DNA from: Propionicicella superfundia DSM 22317
GTDB taxonomy: Bacteria; Actinomycetota; Actinomycetes; Propionibacteriales; Propionibacteriaceae
DNA length: 64,000 nucleotides
Assembly (NCBI RefSeq): GCF_000423465.1
Contig: NZ_KE384021.1
Coordinates: 435,115 to 499,114 of the forward strand
Direction: 5' to 3'
Part shown: positions 31,618 to 40,605 of the stretch, piece after piece
Numbering within the stretch: the first letter of the stretch is position 1
Layout of the letters: each line of letters starts with the position of its first letter
The notes under the pieces: generated by a model
Seen by the model: the letters and a program-made list of their open reading frames with translations, nothing else
Told to the model about the DNA's origin: nothing
Databases searched by the model: none
Position numbers and translations under genes: made by a program

Positions 31618-33066
31618 TCAGCCGCGGCCGGTGAGGACCGGTTCGGTCGTGACGGGCGGCGGGGTCCCGGCGCTCCGGGAGCGCCGCGGAAGGGCGATGG
31701 CGAGAATGGCGGCCCCGAGGCCCGCTCCCGCACTGATCAGCATCACCAGATGCAGCCCCCCGAGTGAGGGCACCGTGTACCCGGCGACGCTGGAGCTGAG
31801 CCCGGCGAGCAGACTGCCGATGACGGCGCCCGCGGTGCTCGTGCCGATGGCGCGGGCCAAGGTGTTCACGCCGTTCGCCGACGCGGTCTCGCGGGGCGGG
31901 ACGGCGTCCATGATGACCAGCGGGATGGCGGCGTAGGCCATGCCGAGGCCGGCATTGCACGCCACGACGACCGCGAGGATCCCCCAGGTGGTCGCCATCA
32001 GGGGGACGGCGGACGCGAACCCGGTCGCGCTCACGACGGCTCCGAGCACGATCGTCACCTTCGGTCCGTAGCGGGCCGACAGACGCGCGGACCGGGGGGC
32101 GACGGCCAGCATGGCGAGCCCGCCGGGCGCGAGCCACAACGCCATCGCGACCATCGACTGGCCGAGCCCGTAGCCCGTGGCGGCGGGGAGTTGCAGGATC
32201 TGCGGGACGACATAGGACAGGGCATAGGTGCTGAAGGAGATCAGCAGAGATGCGATGTTGGTGAGTGCGATGCGCCGGTCCGCGAGACCACGCACGTTGA
32301 TCAGTGGCTGATCGGTGCGCACCTGGCGGATGCTGAACAGGGCGAGCGCCAGGAAGGCCAGCCACAGCAACCCGAGCGTCAGGCTGGACGTCCAGCCCCA
32401 CTCGGCTCCTCGGGAGATCCCCAGGAGCAGGCACACCAGACCGAAGGAGAGCCACCCGGCGCCCAGGCCGTCGAAGCGGGCGGTGCGCTGCGGCGGGAGC
32501 CCGGCGGGCACGCAACGCCAGACGAGCACGAGGGCCGTCAGAGCGAGCCCGGCGAAGGTCCAGAACATCACCCGCCAGGAGGTCGTCTGCCCGACGACCG
32601 CCGCGAACGGAAGCCCCAGCGCCCCGCCGATGCCCATCGACGCGCTCATCGTCGCGACCGCCGAGCCGACCCGCTCGGCGGGGACGATCTCGCGCAGCAG
32701 GCTGATCCCGAGCGGGACGACGCCCATGCCGAGCCCCTGGAGGCTGCGTCCGAGGATCATGGGCAGCAGGGACGACGAGAGTGCGCAGACCACGGTGCCG
32801 GCGATCAGCGGCAGCAGGCTCGCCATCAGGACGGGGCGCTTGCCCCAGATGTCGCCGAGCCGGCCGGCGAGCGGGACGGCCACGGCGGCGGCGAGCAGGG
32901 TGGCCGTGATCACCCAGGAGGTGTCGGCGGGCGTGGCTCCCAGAATGCTCGGCAGTTGGCCGATGAGCGGTACGACAAGGGTTTGGATACCCGTCGCGAT
33001 CACTCCGGTGAGCGCGAGGATCGCGACGATCACGCCCGGGTGGGCCGCGAGTCTGCTGTCGGTCAT
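31618..33066 (-). CDS. MFS exporter, DHA2 family
   Basis: A 482-residue multidrug-type transporter with 14 likely membrane segments. Motifs are DTSWVITATLLAAAVAVPLA, LAGRLGDIWGKRPVLMA (motif A) and the motif C-like SASMGIGGALGLPFAAVVG. ATG 33066 follows GAAAGGACGTC. Its upstream region has the same paired palindromes as the other two leftward units, so I infer it is induced by the two-component system and exports the compound, or damage product, that the kinase detects. A GTG-started membrane gene diverges at 33281. Confidence 0.88.
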   Translation of the reverse strand: MTDSRLAAHPGVIVAILALTGVIATGIQTLVVPLIGQLPSILGATPADTSWVITATLLAAAVAVPLAGRLGDIWGKRPVLMASLLPLIAGTVVCALSSSLLPMILGRSLQGLGMGVVPLGISLLREIVPAERVGSAVATMSASMGIGGALGLPFAAVVGQTTSWRVMFWTFAGLALTALVLVWRCVPAGLPPQRTARFDGLGAGWLSFGLVCLLLGISRGAEWGWTSSLTLGLLWLAFLALALFSIRQVRTDQPLINVRGLADRRIALTNIASLLISFSTYALSYVVPQILQLPAATGYGLGQSMVAMALWLAPGGLAMLAVAPRSARLSARYGPKVTIVLGAVVSATGFASAVPLMATTWGILAVVVACNAGLGMAYAAIPLVIMDAVPPRETASANGVNTLARAIGTSTAGAVIGSLLAGLSSSVAGYTVPSLGGLHLVMLISAGAGLGAAILAIALPRRSRSAGTPPPVTTEPVLTGRG

Positions 33067-33155
33067 GACGTCCTTTCGACTGTGGATGGGCGGTGCAGAC
33101 ACCGTCGGCTGCCCCTGCCTTGTGGATCCTCGTCGGTGAGGGCCGGCGGTGAATC

Positions 33156-33191
33156 GTCCGGGCGGACCGTCCGTGTACGGCGTTCGCAGTA
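33156..33191 (-). promoter_or_regulatory. Paired-palindrome regulatory site 3
   Basis: GTCCGGGCGGAC (33156-33167) and TACGGCGTTCGCAGTA (33176-33191) lie 90-125 nt upstream of the MFS start. A further perfect palindrome, CGAACCGGTTCG (33195-33206), adjoins it on the side of the divergent gene. Confidence 0.7.
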
Positions 33192-33280
33192 GGTCGAACC
33201 GGTTCGCACGGACGATTCGGAGCGCGTCGTCGCCCGGAAGACTGCCGGTGTCGACACACACCAGGCGGAGGAGGGCCACC

Positions 33281-34276
33281 GTGTCCCAGGCGATCCGAAC
33301 CGTGAGCGAGCAGGAACTGTCGCCGGAACGCGCGCGGGTCGGGGTCGCACCCGTCCCGCACACCGTGCCCCGGGTCACCCGCAGACTCGGCGTGGACTGG
33401 CGAGACCTGCGTGAGCGCAGCGTGTTCTTCGCGATGTGGTCGATCGGTGGCAGCGTGGCCATGGCGGCCTGGAAGATCGGCGCCGCGGTACTCGTCGGCG
33501 GATCCCTGTTCTGGCTGAGCAACGCCGCGTTCAGCGTCGGGATTGCGGTTGCCAAGTCCCTCGCGGTCGTCGCCCATCGGCAGGGACGCACCGGGAAGGT
33601 CCGCGGCCCGGCGAACCGGGTGCGCGCGCAGCACCGCATCTACCGGACGGCCGGCGCCGCCGTGTGCGTGCTGGCCGCGCTGTACGTCGTGAGCTGCCTG
33701 ACGATGGTCTTCGGCGGCGGCGCATCCGAGAGCTACGACACCTACAGCGGGATCGCCATCGCCACCCTCACCTTCACCGAGCTCGGGATGGCCATCGCCG
33801 GAGTGGTCTCGGCGCGGCGGAACTCCGACGTCGTCGTCGAGGTCATCAAACTGGCCAACCTCGCCGGGGCGCTGATCCTCCTGGCACTGACCCAGACGGC
33901 CCTGATGTCGTTCAGTTCCGAGGACGGCGCACCGGCTCACCTCACGGGGGTGGCGGGTGTCTTCTTCGGCTCAGGGGCCTGTGTCATCGGCGTGTACATG
34001 CTGGTCCGGCCGCTGCCCTGCACGGTCGGCGAGGTGAGCGCCGCGCGGGGCGGCATCCGCCGGCGGAACCGGGGCGGCGTCCGCGGGAGGATCGCGGATC
34101 GGGTTCGCGGACGTGGTGTCGGCCTGGCTGCGCTCGGCGGATCGCGGGACTCCCGCGGAGCCCTCGGCCGCGTGTTCCGGCCCGATCCGGGGCTGCCGGC
34201 CCCGGAGCTCACCCCACCGCGATGCCGAGGGCGGCGGCGATCGCCGGAGCGAGATCGAGGAGCTGGTCCGGCGTGA
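33281..34276 (+). CDS. Hypothetical membrane protein with basic tail
   Basis: The protein has about 331 residues. After a 45-residue soluble start come six hydrophobic segments (for example FFAMWSIGGSVAMAAWKIGA and ALILLALTQTALMSF), then an Arg/Gly/Pro-rich C-terminus of about 90 residues that looks disordered. I know no family. GTG 33281 follows GGAGGAGGG; an ATG at 33149 would run across regulatory site 3 and is less likely. Its last 68 nt overlap the convergent pentapeptide-repeat gene, so the true tail may be shorter or the overlap real. It is divergent from the MFS exporter and may share its control. Confidence 0.55.
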   Translation: MSQAIRTVSEQELSPERARVGVAPVPHTVPRVTRRLGVDWRDLRERSVFFAMWSIGGSVAMAAWKIGAAVLVGGSLFWLSNAAFSVGIAVAKSLAVVAHRQGRTGKVRGPANRVRAQHRIYRTAGAAVCVLAALYVVSCLTMVFGGGASESYDTYSGIAIATLTFTELGMAIAGVVSARRNSDVVVEVIKLANLAGALILLALTQTALMSFSSEDGAPAHLTGVAGVFFGSGACVIGVYMLVRPLPCTVGEVSAARGGIRRRNRGGVRGRIADRVRGRGVGLAALGGSRDSRGALGRVFRPDPGLPAPELTPPRCRGRRRSPERDRGAGPA

Positions 34277-34883
34277 TGGTCGCACCGCGGAGCCCGGCGG
34301 GCTCTGCGATATCGGCCAGTCGTGCCCCTCGCAGGTCGACGTCGGCGAGCGAGGAGCCGGTGACGTCGAGGCGCGCGATCCGGCAGCCGGCGAAGGACAC
34401 ACGGGTCGCCGTCGACCGCAGAAGATCGAGCTCGTCGATGACGCAGTCGGTGAATGCGACGTCGGTCAACGCGGAGTCGCGCAGGTTGACGTAGCCCAGC
34501 CGACAACCGGTGAGCCGCACGGATCGCCAGGACGCCCCGTAGAGTTCCGCCGACCCGATGCGGCTGCCCCGGATCTCGACGCCGCGCCACTCGGACTCCG
34601 CAGCGGCGAGCGACAGCACGTCGACACCGTCGAGGATCGAGTCGGTGAGCACGGCGCTCCGCGCCGCCCAGCCCTCGGCGCGCAGACGGGTCAGCCGCGA
34701 GGAGTCCAGATGCCGGCGATGATCCCAGACGAGCGCGTCCAGCGACGCACCGTCAGCCTCCACCGACTCGAGATCGGTGTCCCCGTGTCGGAGGGCATCG
34801 ACGTCCACCGCCGCGAGCGCGCCGAGACGGATCGGGCGCAGGCGGGGTGGGCGGGGACCATCGTGCGGCGTGCGTACGACCAT
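34209..34883 (-). CDS. Pentapeptide-repeat protein
   Basis: A 224-residue protein. Through the middle and C-terminal part it follows the A(D/N)LxX five-residue rhythm: VLTDSILDGVDVLSLAAAES, GSAELYGASWRSVRLTGCRL, VNLRDSALTDVAFTDCVIDE, LDVTGSSLADVDLRGARLAD. Such right-handed beta-helices include DNA mimics that protect gyrase from quinolones, and many of unknown role. ATG 34883 is chosen because TAGTGT lies 7 nt upstream on the minus strand (leaderless). It converges with, and overlaps, the membrane gene at 33281. Confidence 0.85.
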   Translation of the reverse strand: MVVRTPHDGPRPPRLRPIRLGALAAVDVDALRHGDTDLESVEADGASLDALVWDHRRHLDSSRLTRLRAEGWAARSAVLTDSILDGVDVLSLAAAESEWRGVEIRGSRIGSAELYGASWRSVRLTGCRLGYVNLRDSALTDVAFTDCVIDELDLLRSTATRVSFAGCRIARLDVTGSSLADVDLRGARLADIAEPAGLRGATITPDQLLDLAPAIAAALGIAVG

Positions 34884-35136
34884 GACGATGACACTAGCGA
34901 CGGGCTCCGACACGAACTCCGCTGCCTGGCTCTGCGCCGTTCGCGGGGCTCGCCCTCGTGGCGCGCAGGAGCGTCTGCGCTCCTCTCGGCCACCGCCTCA
35001 TGTCCCCGCGCGAGCGTCCCTACCGGCGAGACGTCGGGGTGTCCGGTTGTGCGGTGAGGCTATCCTTAGCGCGGCACCACACGAGGTCGCCGCGTCTCGG
35101 GGGGAACGCGGCGGCCGTGCCAGGCCCGGCGCAGGC

Positions 35137-35472
35137 TCAGGCGCCACGGGGCGCGTACATGATGACCGCGACGCCGGCGAGGCACAGGATCGCGCCGATG
35201 ACGTCGAACCGATCGGGGCGGAATCCGTCCACGGCCATCCCCCAGAGGAGTGACCCCGCGACGAACACCCCGCCGTAGGCGGCGAGGATGCGTCCGAAGT
35301 GCGCGTCGGGCTGCAGCGTCGCGACGAACCCGTACACCCCCAGCACGGCGACGCCCGCTCCGATCCACACCCATCCCTTGTGTTCGCGGACCCCCTGCCA
35401 GACGAGCCAGGCGCCGCCGATCTCGCAGATCGCGGCGGCGACGAACAAGACGATCGACTTCAGCGTGGTCAT
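35137..35472 (-). CDS. YnfA/UPF0060 family small membrane protein
   Basis: A 111-residue protein with four membrane segments. [40 protein letters not shown] and [22 protein letters not shown] (shown here by its first residues) are near-diagnostic of YnfA. The family resembles small multidrug-resistance transporters, and some members export biocides, though the role is unsettled. ATG 35472 is used. It is upstream of nothing obviously linked, and lies between a pentapeptide-repeat gene and a TetR gene. Confidence 0.9.
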   Translation of the reverse strand: MTTLKSIVLFVAAAICEIGGAWLVWQGVREHKGWVWIGAGVAVLGVYGFVATLQPDAHFGRILAAYGGVFVAGSLLWGMAVDGFRPDRFDVIGAILCLAGVAVIMYAPRGA

Positions 35473-35561
35473 GGGGCATCGTCCCAGGCCCGCGCGAGAA
35501 CGAGTCGGGGTCGCCGCGGGGTGGACGGGCGGGCCTCGCGGCGCCGTTCGCGGAGGGACGA

Positions 35562-36320
35562 TCAGGCGGTCGTGTCCGGCTCGGCGGCGAGAAGCCGGAC
35601 GGCCAGGCGGCGGCTCGTCTCGGCGGCATCGGCATCGGCGAGGATCGGGATCACGAACGGGATGTAGGTGCGGATCGCGATGAGACCCGCCGCGGTGTCG
35701 CGGTCGTGCGATCCCGGGCTGTCGGGGGCGGCGGCCACGAGCCGCGCCATGCTGTCGATCCCGGGGCCGAAGAGCCCCGCGATGCGCTCGCGGACCTCGG
35801 GGTGGCGCGCCGCGTACAAGGAGATCTCGACGGCGAGCAACTGCGACTCGTGGGCCGCCGGATCGTCCGTGGCCTCGCCGAGCGCCGCGGCGGTCGGCCC
35901 GTCGGCGAGCCACCGCTCGTTCTCGGACGCGAGTTCCTCGGCGACGGCGAGCAGCAGGTCCTCCTTGCCGGCGAAGTTCGCGTAGACCGCACCTTTGGTG
36001 AAGCCGGCGTCGGCGGCGACGTCGCCCAGGCTGGCCGCCTCGTAGCCGCGCTCGGCGAACAGCTTCCTGGCCGAAGCCAGAAGCCTCTCGCGTGTGCGGC
36101 GTGACGCCGCCCGTGTGGCGCCGCGACCGGAGCGACCGAGCTTCGTGGACGCGTCCGCGAGCTCCCGCGACGCAGCCCGCAGCGAGCCGGCCACCTGCGT
36201 GTTCACGTCCTGCCCGAGTTCGGAGAGGTTCTGGGTGACCGACCTTGTCAGGGCGCTGACCGCCTCGGCCAGCGCGCGGGTCGCCGTGCCGATGTCGTCG
36301 CCGTCGTGGGCCTTCGCCAT
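35562..36320 (-). CDS. TetR-family regulator with extended N-terminus
   Basis: A 252-residue protein. A helical N-terminal extension of about 80 residues ([20 protein letters not shown] and onwards) precedes the TetR domain: [64 protein letters not shown] box 6 nt before ATG 36320 suggests a leaderless start. It diverges from an ABC export pair, and the gap has two overlapping palindromes built on GGTAT/ATACC, so it most likely represses that transporter and itself. The extension is unusual for the family and may add oligomer contacts. Confidence 0.85.
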   Translation of the reverse strand: MAKAHDGDDIGTATRALAEAVSALTRSVTQNLSELGQDVNTQVAGSLRAASRELADASTKLGRSGRGATRAASRRTRERLLASARKLFAERGYEAASLGDVAADAGFTKGAVYANFAGKEDLLLAVAEELASENERWLADGPTAAALGEATDDPAAHESQLLAVEISLYAARHPEVRERIAGLFGPGIDSMARLVAAAPDSPGSHDRDTAAGLIAIRTYIPFVIPILADADAAETSRRLAVRLLAAEPDTTA

Positions 36321-36357
36321 GAGGGCAGCGTACTGCCAGGACATGTAGATTCCATCT

Positions 36358-36381
36358 GGTATGTTCCATACCGGTTGGTAT
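36358..36381. promoter_or_regulatory. Overlapping TetR operators
   Basis: GGTATG-TTC-CATACC (36358-36372) overlaps ATACC-GGTT-GGTAT (36368-36381). The tandem GGTAT half-sites suit two TetR dimers and lie between the divergent tetR and ABC genes. Confidence 0.7.
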
Positions 36382-36407
36382 TGGTCTCGTCTGGCATGGA
36401 GGATGCG

Positions 36408-37346
36408 ATGGACGATGTGCTGCAGGTCACCGGGCTGCGCAAGGGATTCCGTTCCCGAGGCGGTGCGGTTCAGGCGAACGGCGGGATCGATCTGACCGTC
36501 ACGGCCGGACAGGTCGTGGGACTGCTGGGGCACAACGGCGCCGGGAAGTCGACCCTGGTCAACCAGGTCGTCGGGCTGCTCCGGCCCGATGCGGGTGAGA
36601 TTCTCCTCGCCGGCGTCGACGCGATCGCCCGCCCCGAGCAGGCACGCCGCCTTGCGAGCGTCCAGGCACAGGCGAACGTGCCGATCACCGGCCTCACCCC
36701 GCGGGTCGCGGTCGAGCTCGTCGGACGGATTCGCGGCGGCCGACGCCCCGAGGTGGCATCGCGCGCAGCGGCGCTGCTCGGGGCACTCGACCTCGAGGAA
36801 TGGATCGACACACCGTCCGAGAAAGTGTCCGGCGGCGTGGCCCGGCTCACGGCGTTCGCGATGGCGGCCGTCGTCCCGGGCCGACTGGTGGTCCTCGACG
36901 AACCGACCAACGACGTCGACCCTGTGCGGCGACGGCTCCTCTGGGGCCAGATCCGGGCCCTCGCCGACGCCGGGGCCGCGGTCCTCCTCGTCACCCACAA
37001 CGTCCGCGAGGCCGAGCAGGTCGTCGACCGCCTGGCGATCCTCGACCACGGCGTGGTGCTGGCATCGGGAACCCCCGGTGCGCTCACGCACGGACTGGGC
37101 GACACACTGGCGCTGGAGGTCGAGACCGCTCCCGGGGCCCGGCTCGGCTGGCCTGCGGGTCTCGTGGTCGCGCAGCGAACCCGCACGCGCTCGGTCGCGA
37201 CCGTCCCGGCCGAGCGTGCCGGCGAGGCGATCGCGTGGGCCGCCCGCGAGCGGGCGGAGCGCAGCATCGAGGCGTTCTCCCTCACGCAGCGCTCCCTGGA
37301 GGACGTCTACGTCGAGCTGGTCGACCACGAGGAGTCCGCAGCATGA
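36408..37346 (+). CDS. ABC exporter ATP-binding protein
   Basis: A 312-residue ATPase. Walker A is GHNGAGKST. The signature is degenerate (VSGGVARL, where LSGGQ is usual). Walker B is [14 protein letters not shown], and the H-loop is [13 protein letters not shown]-terminal extension ending [15 protein letters not shown] is typical of DrrA/NatA-like ABC-2 exporters. ATG 36408 follows GGAGG at 5 nt; 36396 is also in frame. It overlaps the permease by 4 nt. The control region upstream carries TetR operators. Confidence 0.9.
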   Translation: MDDVLQVTGLRKGFRSRGGAVQANGGIDLTVTAGQVVGLLGHNGAGKSTLVNQVVGLLRPDAGEILLAGVDAIARPEQARRLASVQAQANVPITGLTPRVAVELVGRIRGGRRPEVASRAAALLGALDLEEWIDTPSEKVSGGVARLTAFAMAAVVPGRLVVLDEPTNDVDPVRRRLLWGQIRALADAGAAVLLVTHNVREAEQVVDRLAILDHGVVLASGTPGALTHGLGDTLALEVETAPGARLGWPAGLVVAQRTRTRSVATVPAERAGEAIAWAARERAERSIEAFSLTQRSLEDVYVELVDHEESAA

Positions 37347-38146
37347 CCGCCCTCGCTCGTGAGACCGGGGTCGGCGGTTCCGGGCGTCGCCCGGAGGCGT
37401 TCTCGCGTGGTGCCGAACACATGCGTCAGCTCGGCCTGATGGTCCAGTGGCAGGTGCGGCGCAGCGGCCAGTACCTGCCCCTGCTCGTCGTGGTGCAGGT
37501 GATGCTGGCCGTCGCGACGGTCGTCGGCTACGGGCTGCTGGCCGGAAACCCCGACCGCATCGCGGGGCTGTACCTCGCGACCGGCGCCCCCACGATCACC
37601 CTGATCACCGTGGGACTCGTGATGACCCCGCAGACGGTGCTCCAGTCCAAGACCGAAGGAAGCCTCGACTGGCTGCGGACGCTGCCCGCGCCGCGCGAGG
37701 TCTTCTTGCTGGCGGACCTGGTGATGTGGACGCTCATCGCGCTGCCCGGGACCGTCGTCGGTGTCGTCGTCGGGGCGCTCACCTTCGGCGTGACGCTTTC
37801 CCCGACCTGGTGGCTGGTGCCATCGATCCTTCTCGTCTCGCTCGTCTCGGCCTCGCTCGGCTACGCCATCGGGACCCTGCTGCCGCCCACCGTGGCGCAA
37901 CTGATCTCCCAGGTGCTCGTCTTCACCGTGATGCTGTTCACCCCGATCAGCTATCCGTCCGAGCGCCTGCCGGGGTGGGCGCGGATCCTGCACGAGTGGC
38001 TGCCGCTCGAACCGATGGCACAGGCCGTCCGTGCCGGTCTGGCGCCGCAGGAGTTCTCCATCGCGCCGCGGTCGTGGATCGTGCTGATCGTGTGGTGCGC
38101 GATCTCGGTGCTGGGCGCGGGCCTGGCCCTGCGGCGCCGGGGCTGA
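37343..38146 (+). CDS. ABC-2 type permease
   Basis: A 267-residue membrane protein with six segments, for example YLPLLVVVQVMLAVATVVGY and LVFTVMLFTPISYPSERLPG. The latter loop (TPISYPSERLP) is common in ABC-2 permeases. It starts inside the ATPase stop (ATGA) and forms the membrane half of the exporter under TetR control. The N-terminal soluble helix QLGLMVQWQVRRSGQYL is the coupling region. The substrate is unknown; drug- or lipid-like compounds are usual. Confidence 0.88.
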   Translation: MTALARETGVGGSGRRPEAFSRGAEHMRQLGLMVQWQVRRSGQYLPLLVVVQVMLAVATVVGYGLLAGNPDRIAGLYLATGAPTITLITVGLVMTPQTVLQSKTEGSLDWLRTLPAPREVFLLADLVMWTLIALPGTVVGVVVGALTFGVTLSPTWWLVPSILLVSLVSASLGYAIGTLLPPTVAQLISQVLVFTVMLFTPISYPSERLPGWARILHEWLPLEPMAQAVRAGLAPQEFSIAPRSWIVLIVWCAISVLGAGLALRRRG

Positions 38147-38167
38147 CGAGACCCGTCGCCGAGCGCG

Positions 38168-38827
38168 TCAGAACGCCGTGACGTCGCGCGAGGCGCGCTG
38201 CGGCCGGGTGAGCGTGCGTATGAGCGCCGCCTCCCCGTGGCGGCGCACCGACAGCATGGCGAGCAGCCGCAGCACGGCGTCGATCGTCTCGGCGCCGAAG
38301 GCCGGCGTGGGCAGCCCGACGCTGACGGCGAGATCGTCGGCGTGGACGACCATCTCCATCAGGCGCGTGACGATGAAGTCGTCGGTCGCCAGCCACCAGC
38401 CCTGTCGCGGCAGGAACACCGTCGCCGGTGCCCCGGGCAGGACGCCGGCGAGGCGGGCCCGCGCTTCGGAGAGGGCGTGCACGGCCGCCGCGTGGCCTGA
38501 CGCCGCCTCCGCGTTGGCGGCATCGCGGATCGAGGTGTTGGGCGCCTCGTCCAGGTCGGCGTTGGCCCACGCCGCCCGCGCGTAGTGCTCGGCGAGGCCG
38601 ACCGTCCCGGCGCCGGCGCCCGCATCGGGATCGCCCGCCAGCCGGTCGGCGACGGTGGCGGGCTGCTGGACGAGATGGCGGGTGAGGCCCCCGACCGTCA
38701 TTCCCTCGCAGCTCGAATCCCGTTCCCAAGAGCGCTCGATCTGTGGGCGTGCGACCAGTTCGCCGACGCGGTCGACGGCCGGCAGCAGCAGGTTCCGGTC
38801 GAGCCGACCGGCGAATCCGAGGGTCAT
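38168..38827 (-). CDS. DinB/maleylpyruvate isomerase-type mycothiol-dependent protein
   Basis: A 219-residue four-helix protein of the mycothiol-dependent maleylpyruvate isomerase/DinB superfamily. Metal-ligand His residues are in VGGLTRHLVQQPATVADRLA and in RLMEMVVHADDLAVSVGLP, the two family landmarks. Such proteins act on or transfer thiols using mycothiol, the actinobacterial cofactor. The substrate is open. A TAGACT box 6 nt before the ATG suggests a leaderless start. It stands alone between the ABC pair and a divergent methyltransferase. Confidence 0.82.
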   Translation of the reverse strand: MTLGFAGRLDRNLLLPAVDRVGELVARPQIERSWERDSSCEGMTVGGLTRHLVQQPATVADRLAGDPDAGAGAGTVGLAEHYARAAWANADLDEAPNTSIRDAANAEAASGHAAAVHALSEARARLAGVLPGAPATVFLPRQGWWLATDDFIVTRLMEMVVHADDLAVSVGLPTPAFGAETIDAVLRLLAMLSVRRHGEAALIRTLTRPQRASRDVTAF

Positions 38828-38927
38828 GGCGCGAGTCTAGGACGGTGCCGGGTCTCCGGCGATCCGCTGCCCGACGTCCGTGGCATCTCCACAGGTACGC
38901 TGGCCGTGTCCTCCTGAGAGGTGGCGG

Positions 38928-39524
38928 ATGAGGCGCGACGAGAGGTGGAACCACAACATCCACTATCACGCGGTGATCCTCGGTGCGCTGCCGCGGAACG
39001 CCCGGACCGCTCTCGATGTCGGCACAGGGAACGAACTGTTGGCAACCGAGCTCCACCGGCGCATCCCGCACGTCACGGGATTGGACGTCGACGCGGATGT
39101 CCTCGCTCTCGCCCACGCCGAGGATCCTGGGGTGACCTGGATCCGCGGCGACATCCTCACCTACCCGTTCCCGCGGGCGTCGTTCGATGTCGTCGCCTCG
39201 GTCGCGGCCCTTCACCACCTGGCCGACCCGGCGACGGCCCTGCGGCGCTTCGCCGAGCTTGTCCGGCCCGGCGGTGTCGTCGCTGTGGTCGGAATGGCCC
39301 GCAGCACGCGTCCCGTCGATTGGGCCCACGATGTCGCCGGGGTGGTCGGACACCGGGTGCTCAGCGTCGGGCGCACCGCCTGGGAGCATTCCGCGCCGAC
39401 CGTCCGGCCGCCCCACAGCTACGCCGAGGTGCGGGCCGCGGCGCGGCACGCGCTGCCGGGATGCCGCTGGAGACGGCTCGCCATGTGGAGGTACGTGGTG
39501 CTGTGGAACAGGCCCGAGGGATAG
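38928..39524 (+). CDS. Class I SAM-dependent methyltransferase
   Basis: A 198-residue enzyme. Motif I is TALDVGTGNELLA, motif II is GLDVDADVLALAHA, and the post-motif is FPRASFDVVASVAALHHLAD. Together these make the SAM-binding fold. The C-terminal half is short and lacks a recognisable substrate motif. ATG 38928 follows GAGAGGTGGCGG. Motif I has Asn where many relatives have Gly (GTGN). It is divergent from the DinB-like gene and precedes an SDR gene by 125 bp. The substrate is unknown. Confidence 0.85.
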   Translation: MRRDERWNHNIHYHAVILGALPRNARTALDVGTGNELLATELHRRIPHVTGLDVDADVLALAHAEDPGVTWIRGDILTYPFPRASFDVVASVAALHHLADPATALRRFAELVRPGGVVAVVGMARSTRPVDWAHDVAGVVGHRVLSVGRTAWEHSAPTVRPPHSYAEVRAAARHALPGCRWRRLAMWRYVVLWNRPEG

Positions 39525-39649
39525 CGCGTGGACGGAATCGGCCGTCCGGTCCGGACCTGTTGCGTACCATCGGACGTGGACACGTGCACCCGGAACAAGG
39601 AACCTCGTTGTCGTGGGCCGTTCCTCCGGGGCAGCAACCGGAAGGATCC

Positions 39650-40480
39650 ATGAGCGAAGATCGGGTCGTCGTCTTGACCGGAGCCACCGACGGACTGGGC
39701 CGTGCGCTGGCACACCGGCTCGCGGGGCGCGCCGGCACCCTCCTCATCCTGCACGGCCGCAACCCGAGTCGCCTCGCCGCGGTGGAGAGCGAACTGGCCG
39801 AGCATCGCGCCCGGATCGTCACCGTCGTGGCCGATCTGTCGGAGATGGTGCAGGTCCACCACCTGGCCGACGACATCACGACCGTCACCGACCGGGTCAA
39901 CGTCCTCGTCAACAACGCCGGTGTGGGGTTCGGAGAGCCCGACGGAACCGACCGGCGCCTCACCGCGGACGGCAACGAGCTGCGGTTCGCCGTGAACCAC
40001 CTCGCCCCGTTCGCCCTCACCCGCGATCTGGTGCCGCTGCTCCGGGCAGGTGCACCCGCGCGCGTCGTCAACGTGGCGTCGATCGGACAGGCCGAGGTCG
40101 ACCTCGACGATCCGACCCTGGCCCACGGGTACGACGGCTGGCAGGCGTACCGCCGTTCGAAGCTCGCGATGATCGCGGCGGGATTCGCCCTGGCCGAGGA
40201 ACTGCCGGCCGACCAGGTGACCGTCAACAGCGTCCACCCCGCGACGTTCATGCCCACGAAGATGGTCCTGCACGCCGGGCAGGAGGCCGAGGAGTCCCTC
40301 GAGACCGGCGTCGCGTCGGTGATGCGGCTCGTGGACGACCCGGCGCTGGAGGGCGTGACCGGCCGCTTCTTCAACCGCCAGGCGGAGGCGCAGGCGCGAC
40401 CCGCGGCGTACGACCCCGACTACCGCGGGCGCCTCGTGCGCCTGAGCGAGGAGCTCACCCGCCGCGGAACCCGTCCGTAA
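39650..40480 (+). CDS. Short-chain dehydrogenase/reductase
   Basis: A 276-residue SDR. The cofactor motif is VLTGATDGLGRALA, then NVLVNNAGVGF. The catalytic Ser is in VNVASIGQAE and the Tyr/Lys pair in AYRRSKLAMI, followed by TVNSVHPATFMPT. A long central insertion around 95-125 resembles retinol-dehydrogenase-like SDRs, which act on lipids or steroids. The basic residues after strand two (HGRNPSR) suggest NADP. ATG 39650 follows GGAAGGA. No pathway context is visible. Confidence 0.9.
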   Translation: MSEDRVVVLTGATDGLGRALAHRLAGRAGTLLILHGRNPSRLAAVESELAEHRARIVTVVADLSEMVQVHHLADDITTVTDRVNVLVNNAGVGFGEPDGTDRRLTADGNELRFAVNHLAPFALTRDLVPLLRAGAPARVVNVASIGQAEVDLDDPTLAHGYDGWQAYRRSKLAMIAAGFALAEELPADQVTVNSVHPATFMPTKMVLHAGQEAEESLETGVASVMRLVDDPALEGVTGRFFNRQAEAQARPAAYDPDYRGRLVRLSEELTRRGTRP

Positions 40481-40503
40481 CACCCGGGCGTTAGCCTGAC
40501 CGC

Positions 40504-40605
40504 ATGCTCATGACCCGGTGGTTCCCGCTCGCCATGCCGCGCGCGACGGAGTCGGGCCTGAACACTCTCGCCGACGACCCTGCGGAGCCCCCTTCGGCGC
40601 CATGA
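40504..40605 (+). CDS. Leaderless 33-codon ORF coupled to the LysE-family gene
   Basis: ATG 40504 lies 6 nt after TAGCCT (40492-40497), the leaderless geometry seen at many genes here. Thirty-three codons with strongly G/C third positions (start MLMTRWFPLAMPRATE, Pro-rich end) stop at TGA 40603-40605, overlapping the transporter ATG as ATGA. Translation of this ORF would therefore deliver ribosomes to the next start, which has no Shine-Dalgarno sequence of its own. No family is known. It may be a true small protein or a translational leader. Confidence 0.5.
   Translation: MLMTRWFPLAMPRATESGLNTLADDPAEPPSAP

Noticed and set aside
33149-33281. Longer N-terminus for the membrane gene at 33281
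   Set aside because: It would translate through regulatory site 3, and GTG 33281 has a strong GGAGGAGGG site.
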